Source: Undaria pinnatifida
Taxonomy: Eukaryota > Sar > Phaeophyceae > Laminariales > Alariaceae
DNA length: 64,000 nt
NCBI GenBank assembly: GCA_012845835.1
Contig: JABAKD010000027.1
Location: forward strand, 13,004,487-13,068,486
Direction: 5' to 3'
Every line of letters begins with the position of its first letter. Position 1 is the first letter of the stretch. A program made the position numbers and the translations under genes. This document shows, piece after piece, positions 11,160 through 22,200 of this stretch. The notes below the pieces were generated by a model, which was not told where the DNA came from, made no database searches, and saw only the letters and a list, made by a program, of their open reading frames with translations.

Positions 11160-11745
11160 TCGCGACTCGTATCCAAGTCTACGGTACCAGCGCATCGATC
11201 GGCATGGTCTTGCCGCACCGAAAATATCGGGTGTCTGACTACTGCTAGTGTGAGAGGGGAATCACATGTTCAATCTTACACGTATGATAGAACGTTGCGG
11301 GTCTCGATAGACTGTTGCTAGTCGTCGCGATAGGGGAGCCGCGTCTGTCCAACGACGGCGTCCATCGCTTTTCGTCGTCGTCCCCTCTGGCCCGTCGTGA
11401 GGGTTATCGGCTGACTGCCACGCTTCTACTGTACCATTGCACTGCACGTCATCAGGCTTGCCCACCCTTGAGGGCAAAAATGCCTCCCTACGCCGTCCAC
11501 GAAACGCTGTGATACGCCACCACCAGAAGGCATGCGAATGTTTGCCTAAAGGTCTCTGCCTACCAGGCAATGGGATGCGTTGTTCTCACTCTAAAAAAGC
11601 TGCGAAGACGCGTGCTACGATCGAGGTAGCGCGGTTTGGCTGAATTTTGTTTATCTGAACGATCGAGGTCTTAACCCAAAATCGTTGAAAAATCGTGTTT
11701 TGCAGAAAAAAAGAACAATTACACCTAACCCAGACTAGGGTAGGG
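11160..11745. other. Unassigned GC-richer stretch
   Basis: Open on the minus strand for about 100 codons (11570-11262) but with no family resemblance. It could hold the missing ATAD3-like first exon; nothing in the sequence proves it. Confidence 0.3.
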
Positions 11746-11799
11746 GAGTTATGTTTTATTTCAGGCTTTTTTTAGCAGTGGCTCGGGATCACTCGCACG

Positions 11800-12035
11800 G
11801 TAGCCCCCCCCCCCCCAAACTAGCGATGTTTTCTCTGACGAACTTTTCATCGCTGCTCGACACAAGGAAGGGATACAATATAAACCAAAGCATACACCAT
11901 ACATTTTCTTGTGTGCAAAGGTCTATCGATCGATGACGTCGGGGAGGGTGTCCAGGGACACCGTATTTTAGGAGATACGACCGGGAGCTGGTTTTGAAAC
12001 CGCCGATTTCGTTAAAGAAAAGTTGGGGCGGGGGC
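11800..12035. repeat. Dispersed repeat, family R7
   Basis: Shares GGTCTATCGA.CGATGACGTCGG and GGAGATACG.CCGGGAGCTGG with 20940-21150 in the same orientation. About 220 bp, two copies seen. Confidence 0.75.
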
Positions 12036-12109
12036 TACCGTAGAACGACTCAGCCCCTCTATTCCGTTGCCGTGTTAAGCTGTCTTGATGTTTTAATTTG
12101 ACGATCCAT

Positions 12110-12235
12110 CGATCCGTAATGGAATGATGATCTACGCTGCGCCAAAAAAAATCGCCTAAAGTTTTTTTTCCGCGATGTACTGAGTCACTCTTGGGAGGGG
12201 CTCAAGCACACCAGTGAAAATGGGGGTATGCACTA
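12110..12235. repeat. Repeat fragment, family R6
   Basis: CTACGCTGCGCCAAAAAAAA followed by GTACTGAGTCACTC; also near 10490, 18655, 26630 and 50775. Confidence 0.55.
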
Positions 12236-12456
12236 CCACAATACCGTACCCTTGGTCACCTAGGCCCATGGGTTTTGACATCGGGTTGCGCTTTCAGTTT
12301 ACTCGAAATTAGTCACTTTTTGGGTGAGGCATTGAGCTCCAAAAGCGAGAAGCCGAATAAAAAGACATGGTGTGCTCCTTCCTTTGCCTTACAGTGTGGC
12401 TTTGTTTACAGCTACACGTGCTTGTCGAATTCTACTCCTACGTAACGCAGTCGACA

Positions 12457-12579
12457 TCATTTCCCCTGCAACAGCAGCAGCAGCAGTCTAGCTGTACCCC
12501 CTAAACCCTCACCGTTTCGAGAATCCGCCTTCAGGGCGGTCATCTTCGCTTCTAACGTGTCGAATCTCCTCAACAGCTC
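12457..12579 (-). CDS. S74-like gene, exon 3 (closing helix)
   Basis: Acceptor GCGAACAG, then ELLRRFDTLEAKMTALKAD, then a Leu run and TGA. An internal GTGAGG ... TTGCAG pair 47 nt apart could be a very short intron giving a different tail. Confidence 0.6.
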   Translation of the reverse strand, partial: ELLRRFDTLEAKMTALKADSRNGEGLGGTARLLLLLLQGK

Positions 12580-13835
12580 CTGTTCGCATTTTAGGGCGGT
12601 GCGGTGGGGGCTTCGCGAGTTACTTCCAGCGGACACATGACACATGCTAGCAGTATTAATAGTACTAATCGCACGGTAGAGGTACACCATTTTTTCTGAG
12701 CTTTACACCTTGCCCAAGAACTGTTTTTTTTCTTTTTTCAAGAAAATGAAGGCGAACCTCGATACACAAACCCCATGTCCTAGGGTACACACAAAAAATG
12801 AGCTTCATACCTTGCCCAACAACTGTTTTCTTTTTCAAAGAAAAATGAAAGCGAAACTCGATACACAAACCCCATGTCCTAGGGTGTACACCGAAAAGAA
12901 TAAAACACACGCACATTGCAAACACAACTCAATTTGGACGTTTTTGGGGTTCAGGAGGAGTGTCGTGTCATTCCTTCAGTTCATTTCAGTTCATTTAGTT
13001 ATTTTTTTTTTGTGCCAAAACGTGCTACCGCTATCGTAACGTGCGTCGCACGTTAGCTGCGGCCTTAACCTCTTAAGAGCCCCTAAACCCCTCCCTATAC
13101 CAATTTCAATTAATTTTGTCCCCAACACGGGTTTCCAGTTGTAAAGGCGTTACATAAAAACATTTTCTGAATTGCCAATTTTCTCCCCAAAAAACGTTTC
13201 GAGAAAAGAAAAAAAAGAACTAATGGCATATGGTAGGCGTTCTGTATGTTGACACTGATGATGCTGTGCAGTACCCGGAACGGCAGAATGCCACACAGGA
13301 AATTGCGAGTGGGGAAACTGATGTTGCATCGATTTGCGGATTCTCTGACGGAATCGGGCTGGACATAACATGTCTTGCCTGGGTGACCGTGACGGTGTGC
13401 GCGAAAAGATACGTCCAATCCACGTTTGGTACGCCTTCCACGGTTGACCGCGAACCGTTCCCAAGAACAACGGGTAGAGTGAACGTGGAAAACGCCTCCG
13501 GCAAGATGTGCGCCATGTCGGTCGGCCGTACGCCGAGCTGTCGTCGGCCTTTCCTCCTGTCGTACTTGAAGGTGTAGTAGCTCAGCTGGGCCTGTCGGTC
13601 AAGACAATGCATTGTAGTGTACCAGATATGAGTTACAGCAAAAAAACAACAACACGCCTTTTGCCCACTACAAACTTATCCCATACAAATTCCAAGTAGT
13701 TAGTCCCTAAATATGGGTGAATCTCTTCATGGGTTTAAACAAATGTGAGTATCTTGACTCGACTTTCGCACACAATAATACCATCACGTGTTGTACCCCT
13801 TTTCAGAGATGTTCGCTGGTATATCAACTCGCACT

Positions 13836-13887
<52 letters not shown>

Positions 13888-13920
13888 GGTTGTTGTGGTT
13901 GTTGTTGTTGTTGTCGTTGT

Positions 13921-13975
<55 letters not shown>

Positions 13976-13977
13976 GC

Positions 13978-14041
<64 letters not shown>

Positions 14042-14861
14042 ATTGTTGTTGTTGTTGTTGTTGTTGTGTTGGCATCCGTCAAAGCACCGGCAGGAGATAG
14101 AATGTTCACACGAAATATATCGTGGGACTGTACTGACCATGCAATTTGTCGTCTGGCGAGTCGGTGCACATGCCAGGAGCTGCTGCGAGTATTGTGAACG
14201 TGCTGCTGTACGTCTGCTGTTGTGCTGTACCTACGTTCGTCGGACGTACCTTTTGAAGCACCTCCCAACTTGTAACAGCATCGACTCCAGCGATCACATC
14301 GTACAAGGCCCACGGGTCCTCGCCCACCCCAAAAGATGCCCCGGGATCCATCCCAGCAGACGCAGCAGGCAACCCTCTACTATCGCGCTCACCATCTGTA
14401 TCCGACCCGTCCTCATCGGAGTCCTTCTCCTCGGACTTCCTTCTTCCTTTGGCGGGGTCCCTTACAACATCCTCGGCCTTATGAGGTGTAACTCGTGCGC
14501 TGCTGGGTATAGCTGGTGGCGAGGACTCGCCAGAATTGTGGAACCCCTCTCGAGAAGTGTTGCTGCTGTTGTGTGGACTAGGGGTTGTCACTGACGCTCC
14601 CGATGAGTCGTTTTTAGTATGATCCACCGCAGAGCTGGGCGCGTCGCTCTTTTCTCCTGCTGCTGTTGTTGCCGATGTTGTTGATGTTGTCGGTGTTGTT
14701 GTAGTAGTTGTCGGTTTGTTTGCCAAGGGGCTGCTGCTGCTACTGCTACTGCTGGCGGTGAGTTCCTCAGCCCCCCGACATGATACTCGGCCATACAAAG
14801 ATGAGACGAGCAGAGCAAGCGTAGCGACCCTTCTGGGTAGCCTCCTCCTTTTCCGAGTCAT
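12457..14861 (-). CDS. Secreted protein with S74/ICA-like C-terminal domain (3 exons)
   Basis: Exons 14861-14250 (204 codons), 13591-13379 (71 codons) and 12579-12457 (40 codons + stop), all phase 0. Residues 1-30 form a signal peptide (basic start, then VATLALLVSSLYGRVSC). Residues about 36-170 are Ser/Thr/Asp-rich and probably unstructured. From about 185 the text DPWALYDVIAGVDAV, then FKYDRRKGRRQLGV, ILPEAF, GVPNVDWTYLFAH and a closing helix QELLRRFDTLEAKMTAL follows the layout of the peptidase S74/intramolecular chaperone domain (family: GRRQIGVIAQ, PEAV, VDY..L, final coiled coil). Known S74/ICA domains trimerise and cut themselves; the catalytic Ser/Lys pair was not identified here. The second intron starts with GC. 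Start codon chosen because it opens the signal peptide. It diverges from the GH47 gene. Confidence 0.65.
12640..12925. repeat. R2-type repeat, two tandem arms
   Basis: GCACGGTAGAGGTACACC at the left, then two copies about 115 bp apart of CGATACACAAACCCCATGTC. Sits in the second intron of the S74-like gene. Confidence 0.7.
13379..13591 (-). CDS. S74-like gene, exon 2 (domain core)
   Basis: Acceptor CCGACAG; donor ACCCAG|GCAAGA, a GC donor. It holds YYTFKYDRRKGRRQLGVRP and GVPNVDWTYLFAHTVTVTQ. Ending at this GC donor lets the next exon supply ELLRRF in frame, as in the family. Confidence 0.65.
13836..14067. repeat. (TTG)n microsatellite
   Basis: About 77 triplets, TTG with a few GTG/TCG/CTG/TAT variants; CAA in the sense of the S74-like transcript, within its first intron. 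Homopolymeric reading frames over it are artefacts. Confidence 0.95.
14250..14861 (-). CDS. S74-like gene, exon 1 (signal peptide and acidic linker)
   Basis: ATG at 14861, donor CAAAAG|GTACGT. Long Ser and Thr runs are coded by CTG/TTG-type microsatellites on the plus strand. The end DPWALYDVIAGVDAVTSWEV starts the C-terminal domain. Confidence 0.65.
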
Positions 14862-15521
14862 TTTGAGCGAGGTGCACTCTTGACGCTCTTGGGATATATT
14901 ATCCCAAGGCGACGAGGAGACCTTCAGAAATCTGCACCGAACAACGGTCGGGTTGCACGTATCGTATCATATCATGAGAGCGTCACATCATACCAGGTAC
15001 CAGGCACCACCTGGTATCATACGCTGGTATCATACGAGGACGACGAAAGGCCGGCTTCAAGAATTGACGTTGCTTAGACTGCCCGGACAGCAGTAGTATC
15101 ATACGAATACGTGATTCATATTTTTCTCCCGATCTGCAGCTCTAGGCTCAAAAGATCACTGCCGGCGGTTGGCGAACCCGGCAATCCTGTTGTACCGTAC
15201 GTACTAGTATTAATAGCAGTGGCCTTGCCCTTGGTTTGATATCTGACCCTTAGTTCATTTCAGAACGTGTCCGGCCCAGAGCGATCTTGTACAAAATCTA
15301 AATCTAGTCGATTTGGTGGAGATTTCCTCGGTTTTGTCGGTTTCGAAAAGGCGGCGCAATTAGGCAACCTATCAAACACGGATGCGGAGTATCTCGAGTC
15401 CTTGCGTACTTGCGGGCTATGATACACATCAACAGATCTGATACGGGCAACGGACTGGACTGCGGGCTACCAGGTACGTACGAGCTACGAGCTGCACTCT
15501 ACGAGCTACGAGTTCATCGAC
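14862..15521. promoter_or_regulatory. Divergent intergenic region, probable shared promoter
   Basis: 660 bp separates two start codons that point away from each other (14861 minus, 15522 plus). It carries clustered palindromes built from TACCAGGTA / CCTGGTATCATACG at 14990-15110 and short ACGAGCTACGAG repeats at 15480-15515. Promoter function is inferred from position; no TATA box stands out. Confidence 0.5.
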
Positions 15522-16292
15522 ATGGCTCCTGTGCTCGGCGTGGGACAATCCATTTTTTTGGCGTTGTGCGCGGGCACTCGCGTAGAGTCGGCTGTCGCTA
15601 CGACTAGATCAAGGGGTCCCGACGACGGCGTGGACATTTTTACAGCCTCGCGTCTTGTTAGCACTGGTAGTGCTAGTGCTGGTGGTGCTCGTGTTGCTGT
15701 TGCTGCTGATGGTGCTGGTGCTGGCGGCGCACCTGGCGAACATTCGTCCAGACTACGAGAAGAGTCGTCCTACCAGCCCGAGCACAATGACGGCGCAACA
15801 CACGCAGCATCCGATCCAGATCGCATAGAAACGTCGTGGAGCGGTGACGGCGACGGCAGCAATAGTATGCATCACGGAACATCTAACACTGACTACGACA
15901 TCCTTGTCGAAGATCCTGTGGCCGATAACCGCAACGATGACGTCGAAGCAGCTCGTAACGTTGCGGTCGATACACATCCGGGAGTCTCGGGGTACAACAA
16001 ACTTGACGCAAGCCACGCGCAACAGCCAATCAAGACCGAAGTGGAAGATCTTGTGGCCGACAACACCCACGACGGCGATAACGACGCAGCTCGTAAGATT
16101 AAGATTCCCGTTGAGATCGCAGCGGAGGCTGGAGCGGAGGAAACGTGTGGGGAAGGGGAATACCGCAAGGCATGCGGTAAAGGAGAAGACTGCTGCAACA
16201 ACGCTTGCGGCGTTACTTGTGCTCCCAAGGGGCAGCCGTGCCCGCAAGTTACGTGCGGAGGGCTCCCGCGCGAAGGAGGCCGCTCGCCAGAG
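15522..16292 (+). CDS. GH47 gene exon 1: signal peptide and eight-Cys module
   Basis: ATG in good context (GACATGG). Residues 1-24 are a signal peptide ([15 protein letters not shown], cut near ESA). An acidic Asp/Ala-rich linker follows. Cysteines at 209, 218, 224, 225, 229, 233, 240 and 245 form CC-NNACG-x2-C, close to the CCN.SCG.C module common in stramenopile secreted proteins. Donor CCAGAG|GTACGG, phase 0. This exon could also belong to a separate gene. Confidence 0.6.
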
Positions 16293-19200
16293 GTACGGTA
16301 TGCATACACAGTACAACGCAGGACAGGAATCCTGTAATAAAGCCCATGAATACGGGCCCAGGCTAGTTTTTATTTTATTTTGGTAAAGGGTGCGTTGTAC
16401 GAGTACACTCTTCAGTGTTACGGTTCTTCTGGATTTCTCGTGTTCCTGTACATATGAGCCTCTGCCTTTCTCAATATCCTCTTTCCTGTTAGGTTTCATG
16501 TACCACAACCAAAAATCGAGGCGGACACCTCCACGGGTAACTATAAGCGTTAGAAAACAACATCCGAACACTAGCGCTGTGTTTGATACGTATCATCACA
16601 TACCTTGATTAACCTCTGTGAAGATTACTACTGTGTGCCCCTTTGTCCCGACTCGTAAACAAAACTTGTGTTGCGTTCAAAGGCATCATAACATGCTACC
16701 AGACTAGTAGTCTGTTATCCTTCGATGCGGAAATGCCCGTTTACGAACCCGCCCGTGGTCTATGATACCTGAGATACTTGGTTGACGACACGCATGCGTA
16801 TTGCTGCTGTAGCTGCTGCGCGGACAATAACGTATTCGCCGTAATTCAGTCAGAAGTCAAGAGGGCAGGTTTCGAACAACTCTGAAGTGGAAGAATACTT
16901 AAAAAAACAACCGAACAAATAATATCCCTCAACTTTAAGCTGGTGATACCCCTCAAACAAAAAATAAAAGTGAAGTCCGCAATTATACATAAAATATGAA
17001 CACGGCTGATACAACGCGCGGCTTTCGTGTGGTTCGCAGTTGGAGTTGGGGACGAGAAAAGCCTCACAGGGTGACCCTCGCGCTCTGCGACACGAGGCGC
17101 TGGCACACTCCTTCCTACAAGACCCGTCCATGCCGCCAAAGGACCGCCTGCGAAGCCTCCAGCTACATATGCCCAAGGTGTTCGAGCACGTTAGCCCCAA
17201 GGGGTTCAAACGCCTGATACATAATGTAATGCAGGTAATGCTGCACCAAATACAACGGGTTGCTATCATACTTGGATGCGTGGGCTCGAGATCAGGTGTC
17301 ACGCAACAGGAACCTCGTACTACAGTAGTAGTAAAAAAGCGTCAGAAAGCCAATCTTCCAGCTGAGCGATGTGCTAGGTACACATACTGACGCTGCCATG
17401 ATACCAGGACGTGCTCGAAAGTTGGCATTTCCTCATCTGAAAGCTTAGACTAATATGCGACCCCCCAGATTGTAGCCTGCCAGCGCGTACCCAGAACTTA
17501 ACGGTACGCCAAGAAGACGTGCCCATAATCGACTTCTCGTCAGATGAAAACATTAATAGCTCAGTAAATTGTTGCCTTCCAATGCTTACCACAGAACCTG
17601 ACGGTGTAGGTCCTACCCCGTGCAGGTTAGCGGGCGACCAGAAGCTATCGACGACACGCTTCGCCCACGATCAATCCCCGGAAGAAAATCCTTAGGAGAC
17701 AAGGCCGTAGCACCTGGTACGCCTGAAATCCCTACTGAGACCCACCCGCCGCCCACCCCGGCGTTGGGGGTTCCGGGATCAGAATTTCCGCCTTCTTCTC
17801 CGTTGCCCGCCGTTGATCTAAAGTCGTCGCCTTTGGTAGACGGTTCGGATGCTCGGAAGCTGGAGAGGCTTCAAGAAAGGGCTGGGACTGTGGCGAGAAA
17901 CGTTCGTGGCCGCGACAGTCGAGAGAACGTCGATATTATCTCAAGTTCGAGAAGACGAGGAGGAGGACGACGGCGAGGAGAAGGAGGGGCAGGAGCAAGA
18001 GCAGCAGCAACAGCAGGAGGAGGAGGAGGAGGAGGAGGGGGAGGCGGGGGGGCGAGAAACCACCCAAGCCGCAGCAAGGAAAATCTTGCAGCCGCGAGGG
18101 CCGCGGAACGCCGAAAGAAAGGCCACAGCACAGAGATATACCGAACAGAAACGCCGTTGATATCGTCGACTCAGCCCAGGCTCTTCATGCGGGATGGCGA
18201 GGAAAAAGACATACCGACGATAGGGGCAAGGGCACACAAAAACAGAGAGGATTTGGTCTTGGGTGTAGAGCGGCCGGGAACGGGTCTGGGAGATGTCGAC
18301 GTCGCGTCCACTATGGAAGGCTTGCTAGATCGAGAGGTGAGCGCGAGGAATTGAATCGACTGCCGGAAAGGAAACGTTTGTGAGTTGAGTGGCGGCAGCG
18401 ATCAGGGATAGAGAAAAGCATGTTATCAGCGACAGGGAGGGAGAGGTGTTTGATCTCATTCGGTGAATGACGGTGGATTCGGGAGTGAACCAATGCTACG
18501 GTAGGGGGGTAGGTCCCTTTATATAAGGGACCTTTTTTTTCAGTGACTTTTTTTTCAGTGACTCGGTGTCACTCGCGCGAGTGAACCCCTGGTTCCTTGC
18601 GGTGACAGGCTAGTCTAACACTCTCGATGTTAACACGGAAAGGGATCTGGTTAGCTCCACGCTGCACCAAAAAACAAAATTCCCGAACGTGTTTTTACCC
18701 GTGAGGTACAGAGTCGCTCGCGCGACTGGCTAACACGTGGTAGTCAAAATTGGGGGATTGATACTAAAATGTCGTAGCCTTGATCAGTGACATTAAACTA
18801 GTTGCACCAAATGATTATATCAGATTCTTTGCGACAAGCGCACGCGTGGTTTTTAAAAGAAGGCGTGAATCTTGGGCCAACCGCATTTTGGTCAGCAAAG
18901 GGAGGGAGGGAGGGAGGGAGGGAGGGAGGGAGGGAGGGAGGGAGGGAGGGAGGGAGGGAGGGAGGGCGAGCGTTCTAACCCAGAGGGTGAACGGCGGAGG
19001 TTTAAGGAGTGCCAACGTCGCGGCTGACGTAGTTTGAAAATGCTTTCATAAGTAACTGCAGCGATTTTTTTTCGACGAGCGACCGAGAAAGATTTCCAAG
19101 TTTGACCGCGCTGAGAAACAGAGGCCCCTTCCGAGTTTCATGAAGCCTCCGCCAACCAACCAGCACACAAGTTGGCGACAGTTCCATATGTCCTGCAGCA

Positions 19201-22200
19201 CGAGTTCCTAGCGACGGCCGCCCCCAGAGTGGAGCCCCTGTAGATATCGTGATCCTCTCTTTCGTAGACGCTTAGTAACAAAAATGTGGTGATGCAAGAA
19301 GACGCGACTATTGAGCCGGCCACGCGTCCACGACGAGCACCGTCTCCTGTTATTAAATCTCGTACCAGCACCGTCCCCCGGTGAACAATTGGCAGGCGTC
19401 ATGAGCTGGAAGAAATATGAGAGTATATCGTTGCCTCGTGCCAACACAGCCCCCGCACTCCACCCACCCCACCCCACCCCACCCGACCCGACCCGACCCG
19501 ACCCGACCCGACCCGACCCGGCCCGACCCGACCCGACCCGACCCGACCCGACCCGACCCGACCCGACCCGACCCGACCCGACCCGACCCGACCCGACCCG
19601 ACCCGACCCGACCCGACCCGATCCGATCCAACCCGACCCGACCCGACCCGACCCGACCCGACCCGACCAGTCACAATATCGCACCAAGATCCATCTCGCA
19701 CGAATAACCGGCAGGTGTCGGAGGCGATGAAAGAAGAGAGTGATCGCCTCGGACGAGACAGAGCCGATGCGATAAAGGGCGCGATGACTTTCCTCTGGAA
19801 CGGGTACTCCATGCACGCTTGGGGTTTCGACGAGGTGCGAAGAAATTGTTTAGGCCCCTTCTGCAGGTAAGGCGCTTCGCTCAACAAAGGCGGTTGAAAG
19901 TATTCACGAGCGCTTCCATGACATGTCGGTCACGACGGTGGCTGAATACATTTTACGAGCGCTCCAATGGCACGTGGACGGCGTTCCAGACACATGGTAC
20001 GGTAGAGGAGTACTTTTTTTTTCTCTGGCAATGTGTCGCGATACGACCCCCTCGACCCCAGATATCGAGTTGAGCCGTACTTATTACCTGGTGCAAAACC
20101 TGTTTTACCGGGGTGAAATACTATTCTGTACTTGCGAGGTTCGGCTCGTTTTCTTCGACGGAAATAGCAGGGGACATGCTGAAGCCTTTTGCGCCGTAAC
20201 AAACAAGGACCGTACCGGGGGGGGGGGGGGGGGGGGGGAGGGACGTCATCTGAGAACACGGTATTTCCAGAAGATGGAGAGCAACACACTATTATGAAGC
20301 AAACGATAGGATCGTCATGGCATACACAGGGGGCTGTGCGCGAAGTCGGTTTGGTCGATGTAAAATTCTCCTTGGTGCCGCTGGCTTACTTTGGTTGAAT
20401 CCCCAGGTGAAACCGCTGGGAAGAAAGGGGAATAACAATTGGGGGGGAATGGGAGTCACCCTGGTGGATTCTCTCGACACTCTCTGGCTCATGGGGCTCA
20501 AAGTGGAGTTCTACAAGGGAAGGTACGCGGTATCACTTCCCTACGCTTCTCGAGACGCTAGTTATCACTTTTCGAGACGATACTTACTGGTTCATGCGGC
20601 GCAAAAGGGAGACCTCTATATACAAGAGACTGCAGGCGATACAATTTATCTCCATCTTTTCAAAGACGATAGAGCTACACAGATCACGGGACGTAAGGCG
20701 GAGTTCGACCAGAGAAGTTACAGCAAAGGGCATTTACTAAGGAAATTAAGGAATAAGAAAGGATGCACGCAACGGCAGAGGTGCACGGGCTCTTTTTTCC
20801 TTCTGAAGGTGGCGGCTTGATAAACTACTCTTGTGCATCATCCCAAAAACAATTTGTTTTTTGGTAAAACTGAAAGTACAACTCGACGGACAGATTGATG
20901 GCCTAGGTATACAAAAAACACGGACTGAATATACGATAGTCCCCCTCCAAAACCAGCGATTTCTTTAACGAATTTTTCATGACTGCTCCGGATGAAGGAT
21001 GCTATGAAAAAGATACCTTAAAACATATTCTTGTTTGCAAAGGTCTATCGAACGATGACGTCGGGATGGCAATAGGCACCGTAGTTCAGGAGATACGGCC
21101 GGGAGCTGGTTTCGAAACCGGCGATTTCGTTGAAGAAAGGTTAGGGGGGGGGGGGTACTGCAGATCGACTCCACGAATACTGCAAAAACCGGAACGAAAT
21201 CCCGGCCATTTTGGGTTAAGAATTCTCGTAATCCACAACGCCAAATTGCCATGTTAGTGCCCCCTCTATCGAACAACGTTACAGCACGAGTCAAAGACAG
21301 ACTGCGATTTGCAGGAAAGTGATACCTGGTAACAAGATTTGAGAGTTTCATACTGAGGTTAGTGCAGAACGCACCCTTGCTCAAATAAGACAACCCATCC
21401 AGCCTTATGATAGTCCGGCTCTCCTGCGTCTTATTTTGGTGGTCTCTTGTACTGTAGGTGCGGTACCACTTTCCTTGGGAGTTGTGAGACAGTCTGGGTC
21501 ATGGCCCGTGGGACTTAAAAACACAGATTTCTACGAGGGGCAGGTAGACGATACCAATTCCCCTTCACTTTTCGAGGCGGTAGGGATGGCCCATGGGGCT
21601 TAAAAAAGCGGACTCTTGTGAGGGAAAGTAGACGAGATCGCTCACCTGGACCTTTCGGGACTTTTACTTTTTTTTCTCATCCCATCTATTACATTTTTTT
21701 GCTATTTCCTCCTCTTCTCTTCCCCATCACCATTAATAGGCAGACATAACTCAGGTCTAGGGTCCTTAAGCAGGCTCTTTCTCTCTCCTCTGCGCCACGG
21801 TACGTGCCTTTATTTCTATCCCGAGAGGACTCAATCCCTTTCTTCCCTCGTCGATTGCCTTATTTTCGAGGCGGTGGTGAACTTGGAGCAGGCGGCGCGT
21901 ACCAGCACTGGGTTTGTGCTCCTCGGCGTATAGTATGTTTTGGTGATTTTGGAATTTAGGGTCCCTTCAACTTTTTTCCCGCTGCAAAAATTGATCCGCC
22001 CTAGCTCCAAGTAGTTTGTCCCTTAAAACATGGATGCAGATCTGAAGGGGTTAACTTTCCGCACATTGGTGCACTCACTCATAATACGGTACAGGTGACG
22101 GTACAGGTGCACCAACCGTTGTGTTTCTGGAGCGCCTCACGTGAGGACCTCACTGCCTTCACACGGTGGTAGAGGTTCATCCAAAACGCTCATTTTGAGC

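Noticed and set aside
13735-14594. Long open frames of poly-Cys, poly-Val, poly-Leu, poly-Thr and poly-Asn
   Set aside because: All are readings of the (TTG)n microsatellite inside an intron.
19867-19872. GTAAGG donor after GH47 exon 4
   Set aside because: A better-looking donor than the GTGCGA used, but it would add residues foreign to the family and break phase with exon 5.
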